Assembly: GCA_019359495.1 (NCBI GenBank)
Contig: JAHHHF010000099.1
Coordinates: forward strand, 1-64,000
Direction: 5' to 3'
Length of the DNA: 64,000 bases
DNA from: Goleter apudmare HA4340-LM2
GTDB lineage: Bacteria; Cyanobacteriota; Cyanobacteriia; Cyanobacteriales; Nostocaceae
The notes beneath the pieces are model-generated. The model was not told the DNA's origin. It saw only the letters and a program-made list of their open reading frames with translations, and did not search any database. The position numbers were made by a program, and so were the translations under genes. Positions within the stretch are counted from its first letter, which is position 1; every line of letters begins with the position of its first letter. This document shows positions 53,349-61,206 of this stretch, one piece after another.

Positions 53349-53837
53349 GGCAGGAATAACTTGAGCAACTAGTGAACGTTTATCAAGCGACTGGACTTTA
53401 CCAACTTGACCCAGAGCAGTGACAATCCGCTCTAACATTTCTCCAGCCTGTTCACGATATTGGTTTTCTCGACCTCGTAAACGAATAACAAACTTGACTG
53501 AATCACCTTTACTCAACCACCCAATAGCTTGCTCGATGCGTAAGTTGTAGTCGCTCACACCTACATTCGGACGGAGCCGAACTTCCTTTACCGTAGGTTT
53601 AGCACTGTGTCCCTGACGCTTTTTCTTTTGATACTGAAGCTTACCATAGTTGACAATCTTGGCGACTGGGGCATCTTTACCTTCAGATACTATAACTAGG
53701 TCAAGCTCTAGGCTCTGTGCTAGCTGTAGAGCCTCATGTGTATCTATGAGTCCCCGGTTATTATTTTCATGGTCAATCAAGAAGATCTGAGGTGACTTGA
53801 TTTGTGAATTAATTAGTTGCTTTTGGATTGCGATAAT
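53346..53837 (-). CDS. divergent translation initiation factor IF-3 paralogue, probable AUU start
   Basis: 163 residues from the proposed start. The N-domain INSQIKSPQIFLIDHENNN and EALQLAQSLELDLVIVSEG match IF-3; the basic linker YGKLQYQKKKRQGH, VKEVRLRP and the C-domain VKFVIRLRGRENQYRE follow. IF-3 binds the 30S subunit and checks initiation. The conserved INxxIxxP start lies upstream of any ATG, GTG or usable TTG (a TTG at 53780 would remove it), and a stop lies just ahead, so ATT at 53835-53837 (or a neighbouring ATC) must start translation, as in infC elsewhere. It differs from standard cyanobacterial IF-3, so it is a second copy. Its stop codon lies in the inverted end of a mobile element. 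Confidence 0.78.
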   Translation of the reverse strand: MIAIQKQLINSQIKSPQIFLIDHENNNRGLIDTHEALQLAQSLELDLVIVSEGKDAPVAKIVNYGKLQYQKKKRQGHSAKPTVKEVRLRPNVGVSDYNLRIEQAIGWLSKGDSVKFVIRLRGRENQYREQAGEMLERIVTALGQVGKVQSLDKRSLVAQVIPA

Positions 53838-53849
53838 GATTTGCTCTCA
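53835..53849 (-). promoter_or_regulatory. non-canonical AUU start and ribosome site of the IF-3-like gene
   Basis: On the minus strand TTGAGAGCAAATC is followed by ATT ATC GCA. GAGAG is spaced suitably for ATT. A TGA stop directly upstream, in frame, shuts off longer starts. AUU starts in infC are a known way for IF-3 to repress its own translation. Confidence 0.55.
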
Positions 53850-54297
53850 ATTATTCAATACTTTGCAAGTGCAAGTATTGTCACTATAACACAACACTTG
53901 ATTGAAGTTTTAGTTTCATACACAGGGCGTTTCCTTTTGGAGTTAAGCGGAGGATCATAAGTCACATGGCGATCGCATCCTTTTTTGATGCATTGAAAGC
54001 ATCCTTTTCAGGCGCTACGTGGCGGCTCATAGGAGCTTCGCTACTTTTGCCCAATTTACGCCTAGACATGGATATTGAATTAAAGCCAATTAGTATGTAG
54101 AAATGATCCCACAAGCTCGACTGTGCGAAACTATTGTGATTTAAGACTATCGCAAAGCAAAATACCTCATCAGCCTTAATTGGTTAGTGGGGTATTTTAA
54201 TATTCACTATTTTGCTAATTAAACAAAGCTAAAGATTCTAATACAGATATTGACTTGGATTTAGAGTTTTTTTGAACAGGTAAAGTAAAAATCTACC
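53850..54297. other. intergenic region between IF-3-like and repeat-protein genes
   Basis: About 450 bases. GGATGCATTGAAAGCATCC-like palindromic pieces occur near 53985-54010, including GATGCATTGAAAGCATCC. No gene seen. The promoter of the IF-3-like gene should be in the first part. Confidence 0.4.
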
Positions 54298-54618
54298 CTA
54301 CCCAAAGAAGTCGGTGCCAGCGCTCAAGCCGCCGCCGCCCAAGCTACCAGATAAGCCGCCGTCAGTAAAGCTGCCAGCGCCCAAGCTGCCACCGCCGAAG
54401 CTGCCAGATAAGTCACCGTTAGTAAAGCTGCCAGCGCCCAAGCTACCAGATAAGTCTTCGTCTTTCAATGTGCCGTCAGGGTTCTTCAATGTGCCGTCAG
54501 GGTTCTTCAAGATGCCGTCAGGGTTCTTCAAGATGCCGTCAGGGTTCTTCAATGTGCCGTAGTCAATTAAGCCGATGTTGTAGTCAATTAAGCCGATGCT
54601 ACCAAATACGTCAGCCAT
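54298..54618 (-). CDS. low-complexity tandem-repeat protein
   Basis: 106 residues. After MADVFGSIGLIDYNIGLIDYG come five units of seven residues (TLKNPDG or ILKNPDG), then a Ser/Gly-rich half built from LSGSLGAGSFT and LSGSFGGGS. No signal peptide, membrane segment or cysteine. AAAAAGAGAT just before the ATG is a weak ribosome site. The NPDG turn repeat suggests a beta-solenoid or flexible repeat, not a known domain. The opposite strand is also open over the same repeats (Pro/Lys-rich), so coding on this strand is likely but not certain. Confidence 0.5.
   Translation of the reverse strand: MADVFGSIGLIDYNIGLIDYGTLKNPDGILKNPDGILKNPDGTLKNPDGTLKDEDLSGSLGAGSFTNGDLSGSFGGGSLGAGSFTDGGLSGSLGGGGLSAGTDFFG
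54458..54560. repeat. 21-bp minisatellite, about five units
   Basis: Unit TTCAATGTGCCGTCAGGGTTC repeated with single-base changes (AATG to AGATG). It lies wholly in the repeat protein gene and keeps the frame (seven codons per unit). A second set of about 30-base repeats (CCAGCGCCCAAGCTACCAGA) lies at 54314-54455. Confidence 0.75.
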
Positions 54619-54846
54619 ATCTCTTTTTATTTAAACGTGAAATTTGTTGGCAACTAAATTTAACATGGATAGCACTAGTACACAACGATACTTAGTAAAA
54701 CTACTGAATTTCATAAAGTGAGACTTTTGCTCTACGCGTTGGTATGAGGGGGAGGTCTGAAAATAGGTTTCGCTGGTTGGGTTCCAAGGGTATTACTGGG
54801 AGTTACAAACTAGTAGATTATCCCCTAGTACCGAGCTTTTGTATTA

Positions 54847-55194
54847 CTATTCCTCCAAATACTCTGCCACAGTTGTCAAATCTTCCATTGCCCGATTTAG
54901 GCGATTTACCATTGCTTGGGCTACTTCTGGTTGAGTGCTGACAGTTTCTAGTTTTTCTCTGAGATGACGGTCTATGGCTTCTATCCATAGTGACAATTTC
55001 GTATGACGAATTGCTGTAAGTACTCCCATATTTCTTAAAACAGCCAAATGAAACCCCAGTTGGTTTTGTCCGCCGTAGCCCAGATATCCGTCCCACAGTT
55101 CCAATTTTTCTGGAGTAAATTCTACATATTGGTCAAAGGTAATACCCGCCGGCTCTAGCTGGGGTTGTGGCAGTGGAGGTTGAGAGTTAGTCAT
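54847..55194 (-). CDS. hypothetical protein
   Basis: 115 residues. A proline-rich N-terminus (QPPLPQPQLEP) precedes a helical body: ITFDQYVEFTPEKLELWDGY, GGQNQLGFHLAVLRNMGVL, and a long C-terminal helix EVAQAMVNRLNRAMEDLTTV. The middle resembles the entry segment of Uma2-like proteins only weakly. Soluble. The ATG at 55194 follows CAGATT; an ATG three codons earlier is also possible. No family assigned. Confidence 0.6.
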   Translation of the reverse strand: MTNSQPPLPQPQLEPAGITFDQYVEFTPEKLELWDGYLGYGGQNQLGFHLAVLRNMGVLTAIRHTKLSLWIEAIDRHLREKLETVSTQPEVAQAMVNRLNRAMEDLTTVAEYLEE

Positions 55195-55259
55195 AATCTG
55201 CACAAGAAGTAATTTTATCCTTGCTTACTACTTTAAATTCTCAAGAGCATCTAACTGTA

Positions 55260-55381
55260 TATAGGAATCATATTTGATTTCTGAAAAAAATTCAGTGCAC
55301 CTCTGTTCCCTTTTTTCCTGTTCCCTGTTCCCTGTTCCCTACCTACGCAAATAATTTCAATAATCAAGTCGGATTCCTATA
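55260..55381. mobile_element. MITE-like element, TATAGGA family, copy C
   Basis: Ends TATAGGAATCATATTTGATT and (inverted) TATAGGAATCCGACTTGATT. The centre differs from copies A and B: the heptamer tract is TTCCCTG instead of TTGCCTG. 122 bases, between divergent genes. Confidence 0.75.
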
Positions 55382-55450
55382 TTAACTAACAACATAATGC
55401 TAATACAGCGCGGCGGTACTAGTTCATATCATTTATCAAATTGTAAACTA

Positions 55451-55606
55451 ATGATTCGTTACTGGTGGAAATTTCTTATTTTGATATGTATATTCTTCCT
55501 AATAAGTGCCTGCAATCAGGTGAAAGTAGGTCAAACTAATTTGAGTGCTAATTCTCACAATACACCAAATCAAATAATAACTTCTATTGCTTTACCAACT
55601 TCATAA
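55451..55606 (+). CDS. small lipoprotein
   Basis: 51 residues. MIRYWWKFLILICIFFLISAC has a hydrophobic core ending in LISAC, a lipobox, so Cys21 would be lipid-modified. The exposed part of about 30 residues is polar, Asn/Gln/Thr-rich, without domain. ATG at 55451 is preferred over an upstream TTG/ATG extension that would precede the signal. Entericidin-like size, but no sequence match is claimed. Confidence 0.55.
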   Translation: MIRYWWKFLILICIFFLISACNQVKVGQTNLSANSHNTPNQIITSIALPTS

Positions 55607-55699
55607 CTTAATTTAAATGGTCAAACTTTCATGGTTCCATTGCGGATGATTAGAATAGGCGATCGCTACTCTTACCAATGCCCAATGACCAAAAGCTGA

Positions 55700-56731
55700 T
55701 CAGGATGTTGGTTGAGTTTCCAAGTTATTACTGGATTCTAATAATTTAGTCGTAGCATTGAATACAATCTGGGCTGCACCAACAAAGAAGGGGCGGTCAA
55801 TGGTGGCTGGTGTATCGCTGGGTTGGTGATAGTGGGGAGTACGGAGATTAGCTGTATCTGTTAATAACACAGCCCCTACTCCTTGATACCAAAAGGGGGC
55901 ATGGTCACTACGTAAGGTGTCTGGTGAGAGCAAACCTTTGAGGGGAATTGGCAGTGTCAGTACTGGCGGTAGGTTGGCTGCATTGGAGTTGTGAAAGGTA
56001 TTGAGCAGAGGCAAGTGTTCTGTGTCTCCAATCGCTACTAAAAAGTCACCCTGATCAGTAGGCGGAGTCACGGGCAACCCTGTAGGATACTGCTGACAAC
56101 CGACAGTGTAGCAAGCGTAACCGACCATATCCATAACGATGACACCACGTAGATTTTTTAACCGTGCTGTCTTACCCACAAAAGCCTTACTCCCTAAAAG
56201 TCCGATTTCTTCTAAGTCAAAAAACGCTAGCTGCAATGTCCGTGGTGTGGAACTTGAACTGAGAAGACGAGCAGTTTCTAACATCACGGCAATACCGCTA
56301 GCATTGTCATCTGCGCCAGGGGAAGCAGGCACAGTGTCATAATGGGCGGCTAAGAGAATAGCACCTGCGGCTGTGTCAGTTCCCTGTCGTTCGGCAAAGA
56401 TATTAATTCCATTGGCAAACTTTTCTAACTTGGGCTGCCAGCCTAATTTTTGCAGTTCTGTTGTAATGTAAGTGCGAGTACGCGATCGCTCTTCATTGGT
56501 ATAACGCTGAAAATTTAACTTTTGGATATGAGCCAGTAGCCTATCAGCAGATACTTGCACTTGCGGCTGATTCTTGACTTCTGGAGCTTTTGGCTGCTGT
56601 TGGGGTTTGACTGTGGGTATACTCTCCACAATTGCTGGCTCATTATTTTGCTCAAAAAACGTACTCCCCCTACTACCAAAAGCCACAACCACCAGCAACA
56701 TCAACAACACTAGCCACAGCCATTTTTTCAT
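55700..56731 (-). CDS. M28-family zinc peptidase
   Basis: 343 residues. A membrane anchor or signal (KWLWLVLLMLLVVVAFGSRG) is followed by a proline-rich linker and the M28 catalytic domain: LLAAHYDTVPASPGADDNAS with the first His and Asp ligands, FFDLEEIGLLGSKAF with catalytic Glu-Glu, VMDMVGYA with an Asp, and DTANLRTPHYHQPSD with the last His. The family removes N-terminal amino acids or cleaves small peptides in the periplasm. The final bases of the gene overlap a 26-base sequence that is repeated at 43734-43759. Confidence 0.88.
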   Translation of the reverse strand: MKKWLWLVLLMLLVVVAFGSRGSTFFEQNNEPAIVESIPTVKPQQQPKAPEVKNQPQVQVSADRLLAHIQKLNFQRYTNEERSRTRTYITTELQKLGWQPKLEKFANGINIFAERQGTDTAAGAILLAAHYDTVPASPGADDNASGIAVMLETARLLSSSSTPRTLQLAFFDLEEIGLLGSKAFVGKTARLKNLRGVIVMDMVGYACYTVGCQQYPTGLPVTPPTDQGDFLVAIGDTEHLPLLNTFHNSNAANLPPVLTLPIPLKGLLSPDTLRSDHAPFWYQGVGAVLLTDTANLRTPHYHQPSDTPATIDRPFFVGAAQIVFNATTKLLESSNNLETQPTS

Positions 56732-56964
56732 CTGAATTTACTCCTGCCTTCCAGATTTTAAATTAACGCGATCGCTAAGTTTGACGGCTTGTCTTTTGAC
56801 AGATACCGCAATTTCACTTAAAGTTCCCCACTAGAACACTATGAAACGTTCAGTACCCAAACCCTATTTCCAGCAGGGGCATAGGGCGCAAAAGGGAAAA
56901 TTTTTCTCCTCTCGACCCCGCCCCTTTCTCTTCTGCCTCTTCCACAATTCCCCATGCCCCATTT

Positions 56965-58191
56965 ATGCTAGATTTATCGCTCATTATGCTCCTGGGGTTT
57001 CTGGGTAGTTTTGGTCATTGCTTTGGCATGTGTGGCCCCTTAACAATGGCGTTTTCACTGTCGCGTCAGCAAGAAACACCGGATTGGCGACAACAATTAA
57101 AATTTCACATCTTGCTCAACCTAGGGCGAATGTTGAGCTATGCTCTAGTCGGTGGGGGGATTGGGCTACTGGGGTCAGTATTATTGGAGAGTGGACAGCT
57201 AACGGGTATTGGTAGTGACTTACGTCGTGCGATCGCAATTATTACTGGTTTAATGTTGATTTGGTTGGGGCTAAAACAAGTCAAACCCGACCTCTTACCG
57301 CGCCTTCCAGTGTTACACCCATTGTTACAGGGTGGATTACACAATCGCCTGAGTACAGGTATGGTCAGGCTTTCCTTACAAACTAGATGGTGGACACCAG
57401 CACTGTTAGGCATGACTTGGGGTTTGATGCCTTGTGGTTTTCTGTATGTTGCCCAAATTAAGGCGGCTCAAACTGGTAACTTGTGGATGAGTACGGCAAC
57501 CATGCTGGCTTTTGGTTTAGGAACCCTACCCACAATGTTAGGTGTAGGTGTCTCCACTTCGTTAATGAGTCAAAATCGGCGTAGTCAGTTATTTCGCCTG
57601 GGGGGATGGGTCACACTCACCATTGGCATCATTACCCTGCTGCGGACTGGCGATACAATGGTAGACTACACCGGACACGCCGCGCTGATCTGCTTGATAT
57701 TAACCCTGATTGCCCGTCCCATCAGCAATTTCTGGGGTTCGCCCCTGCGTTACCGTCGAGCTTTGGGAGTGGGGGCTTTTGTGTTGTCTGTGGTTCACAC
57801 TACCCACATGATGGAACACACATTGCAATGGAATTTAGCGGCTTTTTCTTTCTTACCACCACAATTTCAGTGGGGGATGGCTGCGGGTGTTATAGCATTG
57901 ATATTGATGACTCCCGCCGCTTGCACTAGTTTCGACCTGTTGCAGAAGTCCTTGGGCAAGCATTGGCGACAGATTCATCTATTGGGCGTGCCAGCTTTGC
58001 TATTAACTGCCGTTCATGCTCTGCTGATTGGTTCCCATTACCTGGGTTCCTTACAATCAAATTGGGGGAATAAATTAGCGGCCGTGCTGATGGGTGTGAT
58101 TACCCTCAGTGTTTTGCTGGTGCGTTGGCGCTGGTTTTGGTCAAAATTAACTCTAGAAAAGTTCTATGTTCCCCCAACTAAATCGCGGTAA
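56965..58191 (+). CDS. SafE/UreH-like membrane protein (DsbD-related fold)
   Basis: 408 residues. The first half (1-240) is the sulfite-exporter/urease accessory UreH family: GHCFGMCGPLTMAFSL with the CxxC-like Cys pair, six membrane helices, and WGLMPCGFLYVAQIKAA with the second Cys-Gly site. The second half has four or five more helices with His-rich faces (VVHTTHMMEHTLQW; HWRQIHLLGVPALLLTAVHAL), unlike the common short form. Related proteins help copper or nickel handling and cytochrome oxidase assembly. The histidines may bind metal or heme; this is inference. The downstream gene overlaps by 26 bases. Confidence 0.8.
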   Translation: MLDLSLIMLLGFLGSFGHCFGMCGPLTMAFSLSRQQETPDWRQQLKFHILLNLGRMLSYALVGGGIGLLGSVLLESGQLTGIGSDLRRAIAIITGLMLIWLGLKQVKPDLLPRLPVLHPLLQGGLHNRLSTGMVRLSLQTRWWTPALLGMTWGLMPCGFLYVAQIKAAQTGNLWMSTATMLAFGLGTLPTMLGVGVSTSLMSQNRRSQLFRLGGWVTLTIGIITLLRTGDTMVDYTGHAALICLILTLIARPISNFWGSPLRYRRALGVGAFVLSVVHTTHMMEHTLQWNLAAFSFLPPQFQWGMAAGVIALILMTPAACTSFDLLQKSLGKHWRQIHLLGVPALLLTAVHALLIGSHYLGSLQSNWGNKLAAVLMGVITLSVLLVRWRWFWSKLTLEKFYVPPTKSR

Positions 58192-58807
58192 AGCTACTTT
58201 CAAACAACACAGTTCATATCTAGCTTTGCCAATTTTATTACTGACATTAGTTGCTTCTCCTGTACCTAGCGCTTCTGCCCATAAAGTGAAAATAGGCCCT
58301 GATGTTGGGGCTACTCTGCATATTGAACCGAATGATAACCCCCGTGCTGGAGAAAGAGCAAAAACTTGGTTTGCCCTCACCCTCAAAGGTGGCAAGGTAA
58401 TTCCTCTCCAAGATTGTAATTGCCAATTGGCTATTTATGCCCAACCCCATACAGCAGGCGAACCAGCGCTACTGAAGCCACCCTTAAAGCCTGTAGTTGC
58501 TGAACGCTATCAAGGTACACCAGGGACAGAAATTACATTTCCTCGACCAGGAATTTATCAACTGCAACTGACTGGTAAACCAGCATCTGGAGCCAACTTC
58601 CAACCTTTTAAGTTTGATTTTGAAGTGACTGTGGCAGCAGGTTCATCTGTAAGAGAGGAGCCAAAAAATGTGGAAAATGTCAACAGTAATGAAATCCAAA
58701 ATTCACCTCAACCGTTTCCGTTTTGGGTACTCTCCATCCCACTGTTAGGCTTGGCGGGCATTTTATTTGTCGTACAACGCGGGCGAAAAAGAGATAGTGA
58801 TAATTAG
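58166..58807 (+). CDS. exported protein with C-terminal membrane anchor, partner of the SafE-like gene
   Basis: 213 residues. A signal peptide (SYLALPILLLTLVASPVP, cleavage near SASA-HKV) is followed by a beta-rich domain: TLHIEPNDNPRAGERAKTWF, LQDCNCQLAIYAQ with a CxC pair, and a FPRPGIYQLQLTGKP strand, then a low-complexity stretch and a terminal transmembrane helix (FWVLSIPLLGLAGILFVV) with a basic tail. The pattern resembles periplasmic metal-handling proteins of the CopC/YtkA/FixH kind. It overlaps the upstream gene by 26 bases, so expression is coupled and the two probably act together. Confidence 0.72.
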   Translation: MFPQLNRGKATFKQHSSYLALPILLLTLVASPVPSASAHKVKIGPDVGATLHIEPNDNPRAGERAKTWFALTLKGGKVIPLQDCNCQLAIYAQPHTAGEPALLKPPLKPVVAERYQGTPGTEITFPRPGIYQLQLTGKPASGANFQPFKFDFEVTVAAGSSVREEPKNVENVNSNEIQNSPQPFPFWVLSIPLLGLAGILFVVQRGRKRDSDN

Positions 58808-58947
58808 AAATACCCTCCGGGAAGCCGCTTCTATTTGGTCATTTTCTCTAGTAATAGGGGGTTGGGAAGAGTAATTCTGGCCCCATGACGCCACTTGCCA
58901 CAAGTCTGGTGACCGAACGCATGGCTGCCCCCATCCCCCATGCCCAA

Positions 58948-59946
58948 TTATTTATGTCGCTGCTGATGCCATTGCCAAGCGTGAACTACGATATCTTTGA
59001 TGTCTGGGTATTGGGGTTGCCAGCCGAGGATTTTTCTGGCTTTTTCACCACTCCCAATTAAAGCAGGTGGATCTCCGGGACGGCGATCGCATTCTTTAAC
59101 CGGGATATCTAATCCTGTCACTTGTTCGGCAGATGCAATGACTTCTCTGACGGAGAAGCCTTGGCCGTTACCTAAGTTGAAAACCTCGCTATCTCCGCCT
59201 TTTAATAAATATTCCAAGCCTAAAATATGGGCGTCTGCCAAGTCGCTGACATGAATATAATCCCGAATACAAGTGCCGTCGGGTGTGGGATAATCTGTAC
59301 CGAAAATTGAAATCGATTCCCGTTTACCTAAGGCTGTCTGCAACACCAAGGGAATCAAATGGGTTTCGGGATTGTGATCTTCCCCTAATAAGCCATTGGG
59401 GTCAGCACCAGCCGCGTTAAAGTAACGAAAACGCACTGACTTGAAATCATAGGCAGCATCAAAATCTGCCAGAATCCGCTCTACCATCAGCTTGGTAGCA
59501 CCATAGGGATTAATGGGATTTTGGGGATGATCTTCAGGGATCGGTACAACTTCTGGTACACCATAAGTGGCGCAGGTAGAAGAAAAGACAAATTTCTTAA
59601 TAGATGCCGCCAGCATTGCTTCTAAAAGCGTCAGAGTGCCCAGAACATTATTGCGGTAATATTTCGCAGGGTCTGTAACCGACTCACCTACGTAGGCATA
59701 AGCAGAAAAGTGCATGACTGCGGCAATATCGCGGGTTTGAAACAGATTGTCTAAAAGAGTGCGATCGCTAGTATCACCCACCACTAATTCCACCTGCAAA
59801 ACCTTTTCTACTAAGTCACGATGTCCATAGACCAAGTTATCCAGGATAACTACGTTATATCCAGCTCGTGACAAAGCCAGCACTGTATGGGAACCAATAT
59901 AGCCAGCTCCTCCTGTAACTAAAATAGTCGGTTTTCCGGACGACAT
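58948..59946 (-). CDS. galE: UDP-glucose 4-epimerase
   Basis: 332 residues, normal for GalE. ILVTGGAGYIGSHTVLAL is the NAD site; VFSSTCATYG and YGATKLMVE hold the catalytic Ser/Thr and YxxxK; RYFNAAGADPNGLLGE is the substrate segment and GTCIRDYIHVSDLADAHILGL follows. It interconverts UDP-glucose and UDP-galactose for polysaccharide and lipid synthesis. ATG at 59946 is used, with AGGA eight bases upstream; a longer frame adds 16 residues without homology. Convergent with the exported-protein gene. Confidence 0.93.
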   Translation of the reverse strand: MSSGKPTILVTGGAGYIGSHTVLALSRAGYNVVILDNLVYGHRDLVEKVLQVELVVGDTSDRTLLDNLFQTRDIAAVMHFSAYAYVGESVTDPAKYYRNNVLGTLTLLEAMLAASIKKFVFSSTCATYGVPEVVPIPEDHPQNPINPYGATKLMVERILADFDAAYDFKSVRFRYFNAAGADPNGLLGEDHNPETHLIPLVLQTALGKRESISIFGTDYPTPDGTCIRDYIHVSDLADAHILGLEYLLKGGDSEVFNLGNGQGFSVREVIASAEQVTGLDIPVKECDRRPGDPPALIGSGEKARKILGWQPQYPDIKDIVVHAWQWHQQRHK

Positions 59947-60335
59947 AGTTTTTCCTGATAAATCATTAACTACTATAAGTCGGTTATTGGACACTGGGTA
60001 TTTTGCTGAGTGCTAAATAACTCAGAACTCGGAACTGTGAAAGCCTTATGCCCATAAATTTAATTTACTGGTGCCTCATTACTCATCTGGAAAATTACAA
60101 ATAATAGACGCACTAGCAAAAAATTGCACTAAAATCACTACGACGGTAGTCTTTGGGTGTGAGGTTTGATGTATTTTAAGTCAGGTAATGGTGCGATTAC
60201 AATTTGACAGTAAAATAAATCGACTCCCCGATGCTGGGGAACCCTTTTGGCAGTTACCTTCTGAGGTTTTCCTCCAGAAGCAACTGCTTCACCACCGCAC
60301 AGGCTCACCGCAAAGGAAAATTTGAGAGTTATCCT
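59947..60335. other. divergent intergenic region between galE and the next membrane protein
   Basis: About 390 bases. No repeat or RNA found. An in-frame TTG-type start at 60231 would add 35 residues to the next protein; it lacks hydrophobic start character and is not preferred. Confidence 0.4.
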
Positions 60336-61046
60336 ATGTTTCTACTCCTAAGCCGGGTACTGCTGTGGCTGTTGATTGGTGCAGTTGTCTACTCTTTGTT
60401 CCAAAAATTCTATCCCACAGGGAATTTTGTCGGGCGATTCGTGATTGTCATTTTGCTGGTTGTCATTGCGCTGGCGTTTATTAACCCCAATGAGCCAGCT
60501 GTGGCGTCGTTGTGGAGGTTAGTCTCATTTCCCCTCAAACCTTTGGGAGCATCTGTTTTGTTGTTAATTTTTGCCGCCCAGAAGATTAAAGGTGGTGGGA
60601 TCGATAAACCAGGAGGATACTTACTGGGTTGGGCACTAGGTGTTTTGTTGTTATCAAGTACACCAGCGATCGCTTATTTTTTGGTGAGAGCGCCCATCGC
60701 TATGATTGGTGTCCCTCAGGTAGCAAATCAGCAAGTTATCCAGAATTTTCAGGTGGCGTCTTCTAAATCTGGAACCTTGGTAGCGTCGACACCTGTAAAC
60801 CCAATTAAGGGTGTCTCAGATATCTCTGGGGATGAAATTATACCACAAGAGCAGGGTCTGTTAACTCTGGCGTTCAATTCCTTAGAAGTCAAAGTCCCTC
60901 CCTACTTGTTGCAAAATCCCCAGGAAATTCGCACACGCGGGTTGCGATTGGAAGACTTTGTACCAAGTGCAGAAACGCTACAATTAACAACGCGAGTCTG
61001 GGAAAGTTATCTTAACCAGATTTACTTTTTCTTGCGTGGTCGCTAA
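60336..61046 (+). CDS. hypothetical membrane protein
   Basis: 236 residues. Four hydrophobic segments in the first 120 residues: FLLLSRVLLWLLIGAVVYSLF, FVIVILLVVIALAFI, SVLLLIFAAQKI and GVLLLSSTPAIAYFLV. The C-terminal 110 residues are polar, with no cysteines. It probably faces the periplasm. This resembles a cyanobacteria-specific membrane protein family, but I cannot name it. GAGAG precedes the ATG. It is followed by heptamer repeats and then the ABC exporter gene. Confidence 0.65.
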   Translation: MFLLLSRVLLWLLIGAVVYSLFQKFYPTGNFVGRFVIVILLVVIALAFINPNEPAVASLWRLVSFPLKPLGASVLLLIFAAQKIKGGGIDKPGGYLLGWALGVLLLSSTPAIAYFLVRAPIAMIGVPQVANQQVIQNFQVASSKSGTLVASTPVNPIKGVSDISGDEIIPQEQGLLTLAFNSLEVKVPPYLLQNPQEIRTRGLRLEDFVPSAETLQLTTRVWESYLNQIYFFLRGR

Positions 61047-61078
61047 TAACCAGGCTAAAGAGGTGACAATTAAACTAG

Positions 61079-61116
61079 AGAATGGGGAATGGGGAATGGG
61101 GAATGGGGAATGGAAG
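61079..61116. repeat. GGGAATG heptamer tandem repeat
   Basis: Four to five consecutive GGGAATG units, followed from about 61155 to 61197 by a second tract of TTGACTC/TTGACCC/CTGACCC heptamers. Both lie between the membrane protein and the ABC exporter gene. Typical short tandem repeats of heterocystous cyanobacteria. Confidence 0.8.
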
Positions 61117-61206
61117 ATCAGGGAGTTAAGGGGTAAATAACTAATGACCCTTAATTCTTGACTCTTGACTCTTGACCCCTGACCCTTGACCCCTGAATTT
61201 TTTTAA

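Noticed and set aside
54314-54562. Proline/lysine-rich plus-strand frame over the minisatellites
   Set aside because: It starts with GTG without a ribosome site and is the mirror of the repeat protein, which has an ATG and a non-repetitive start. Not fully excluded.
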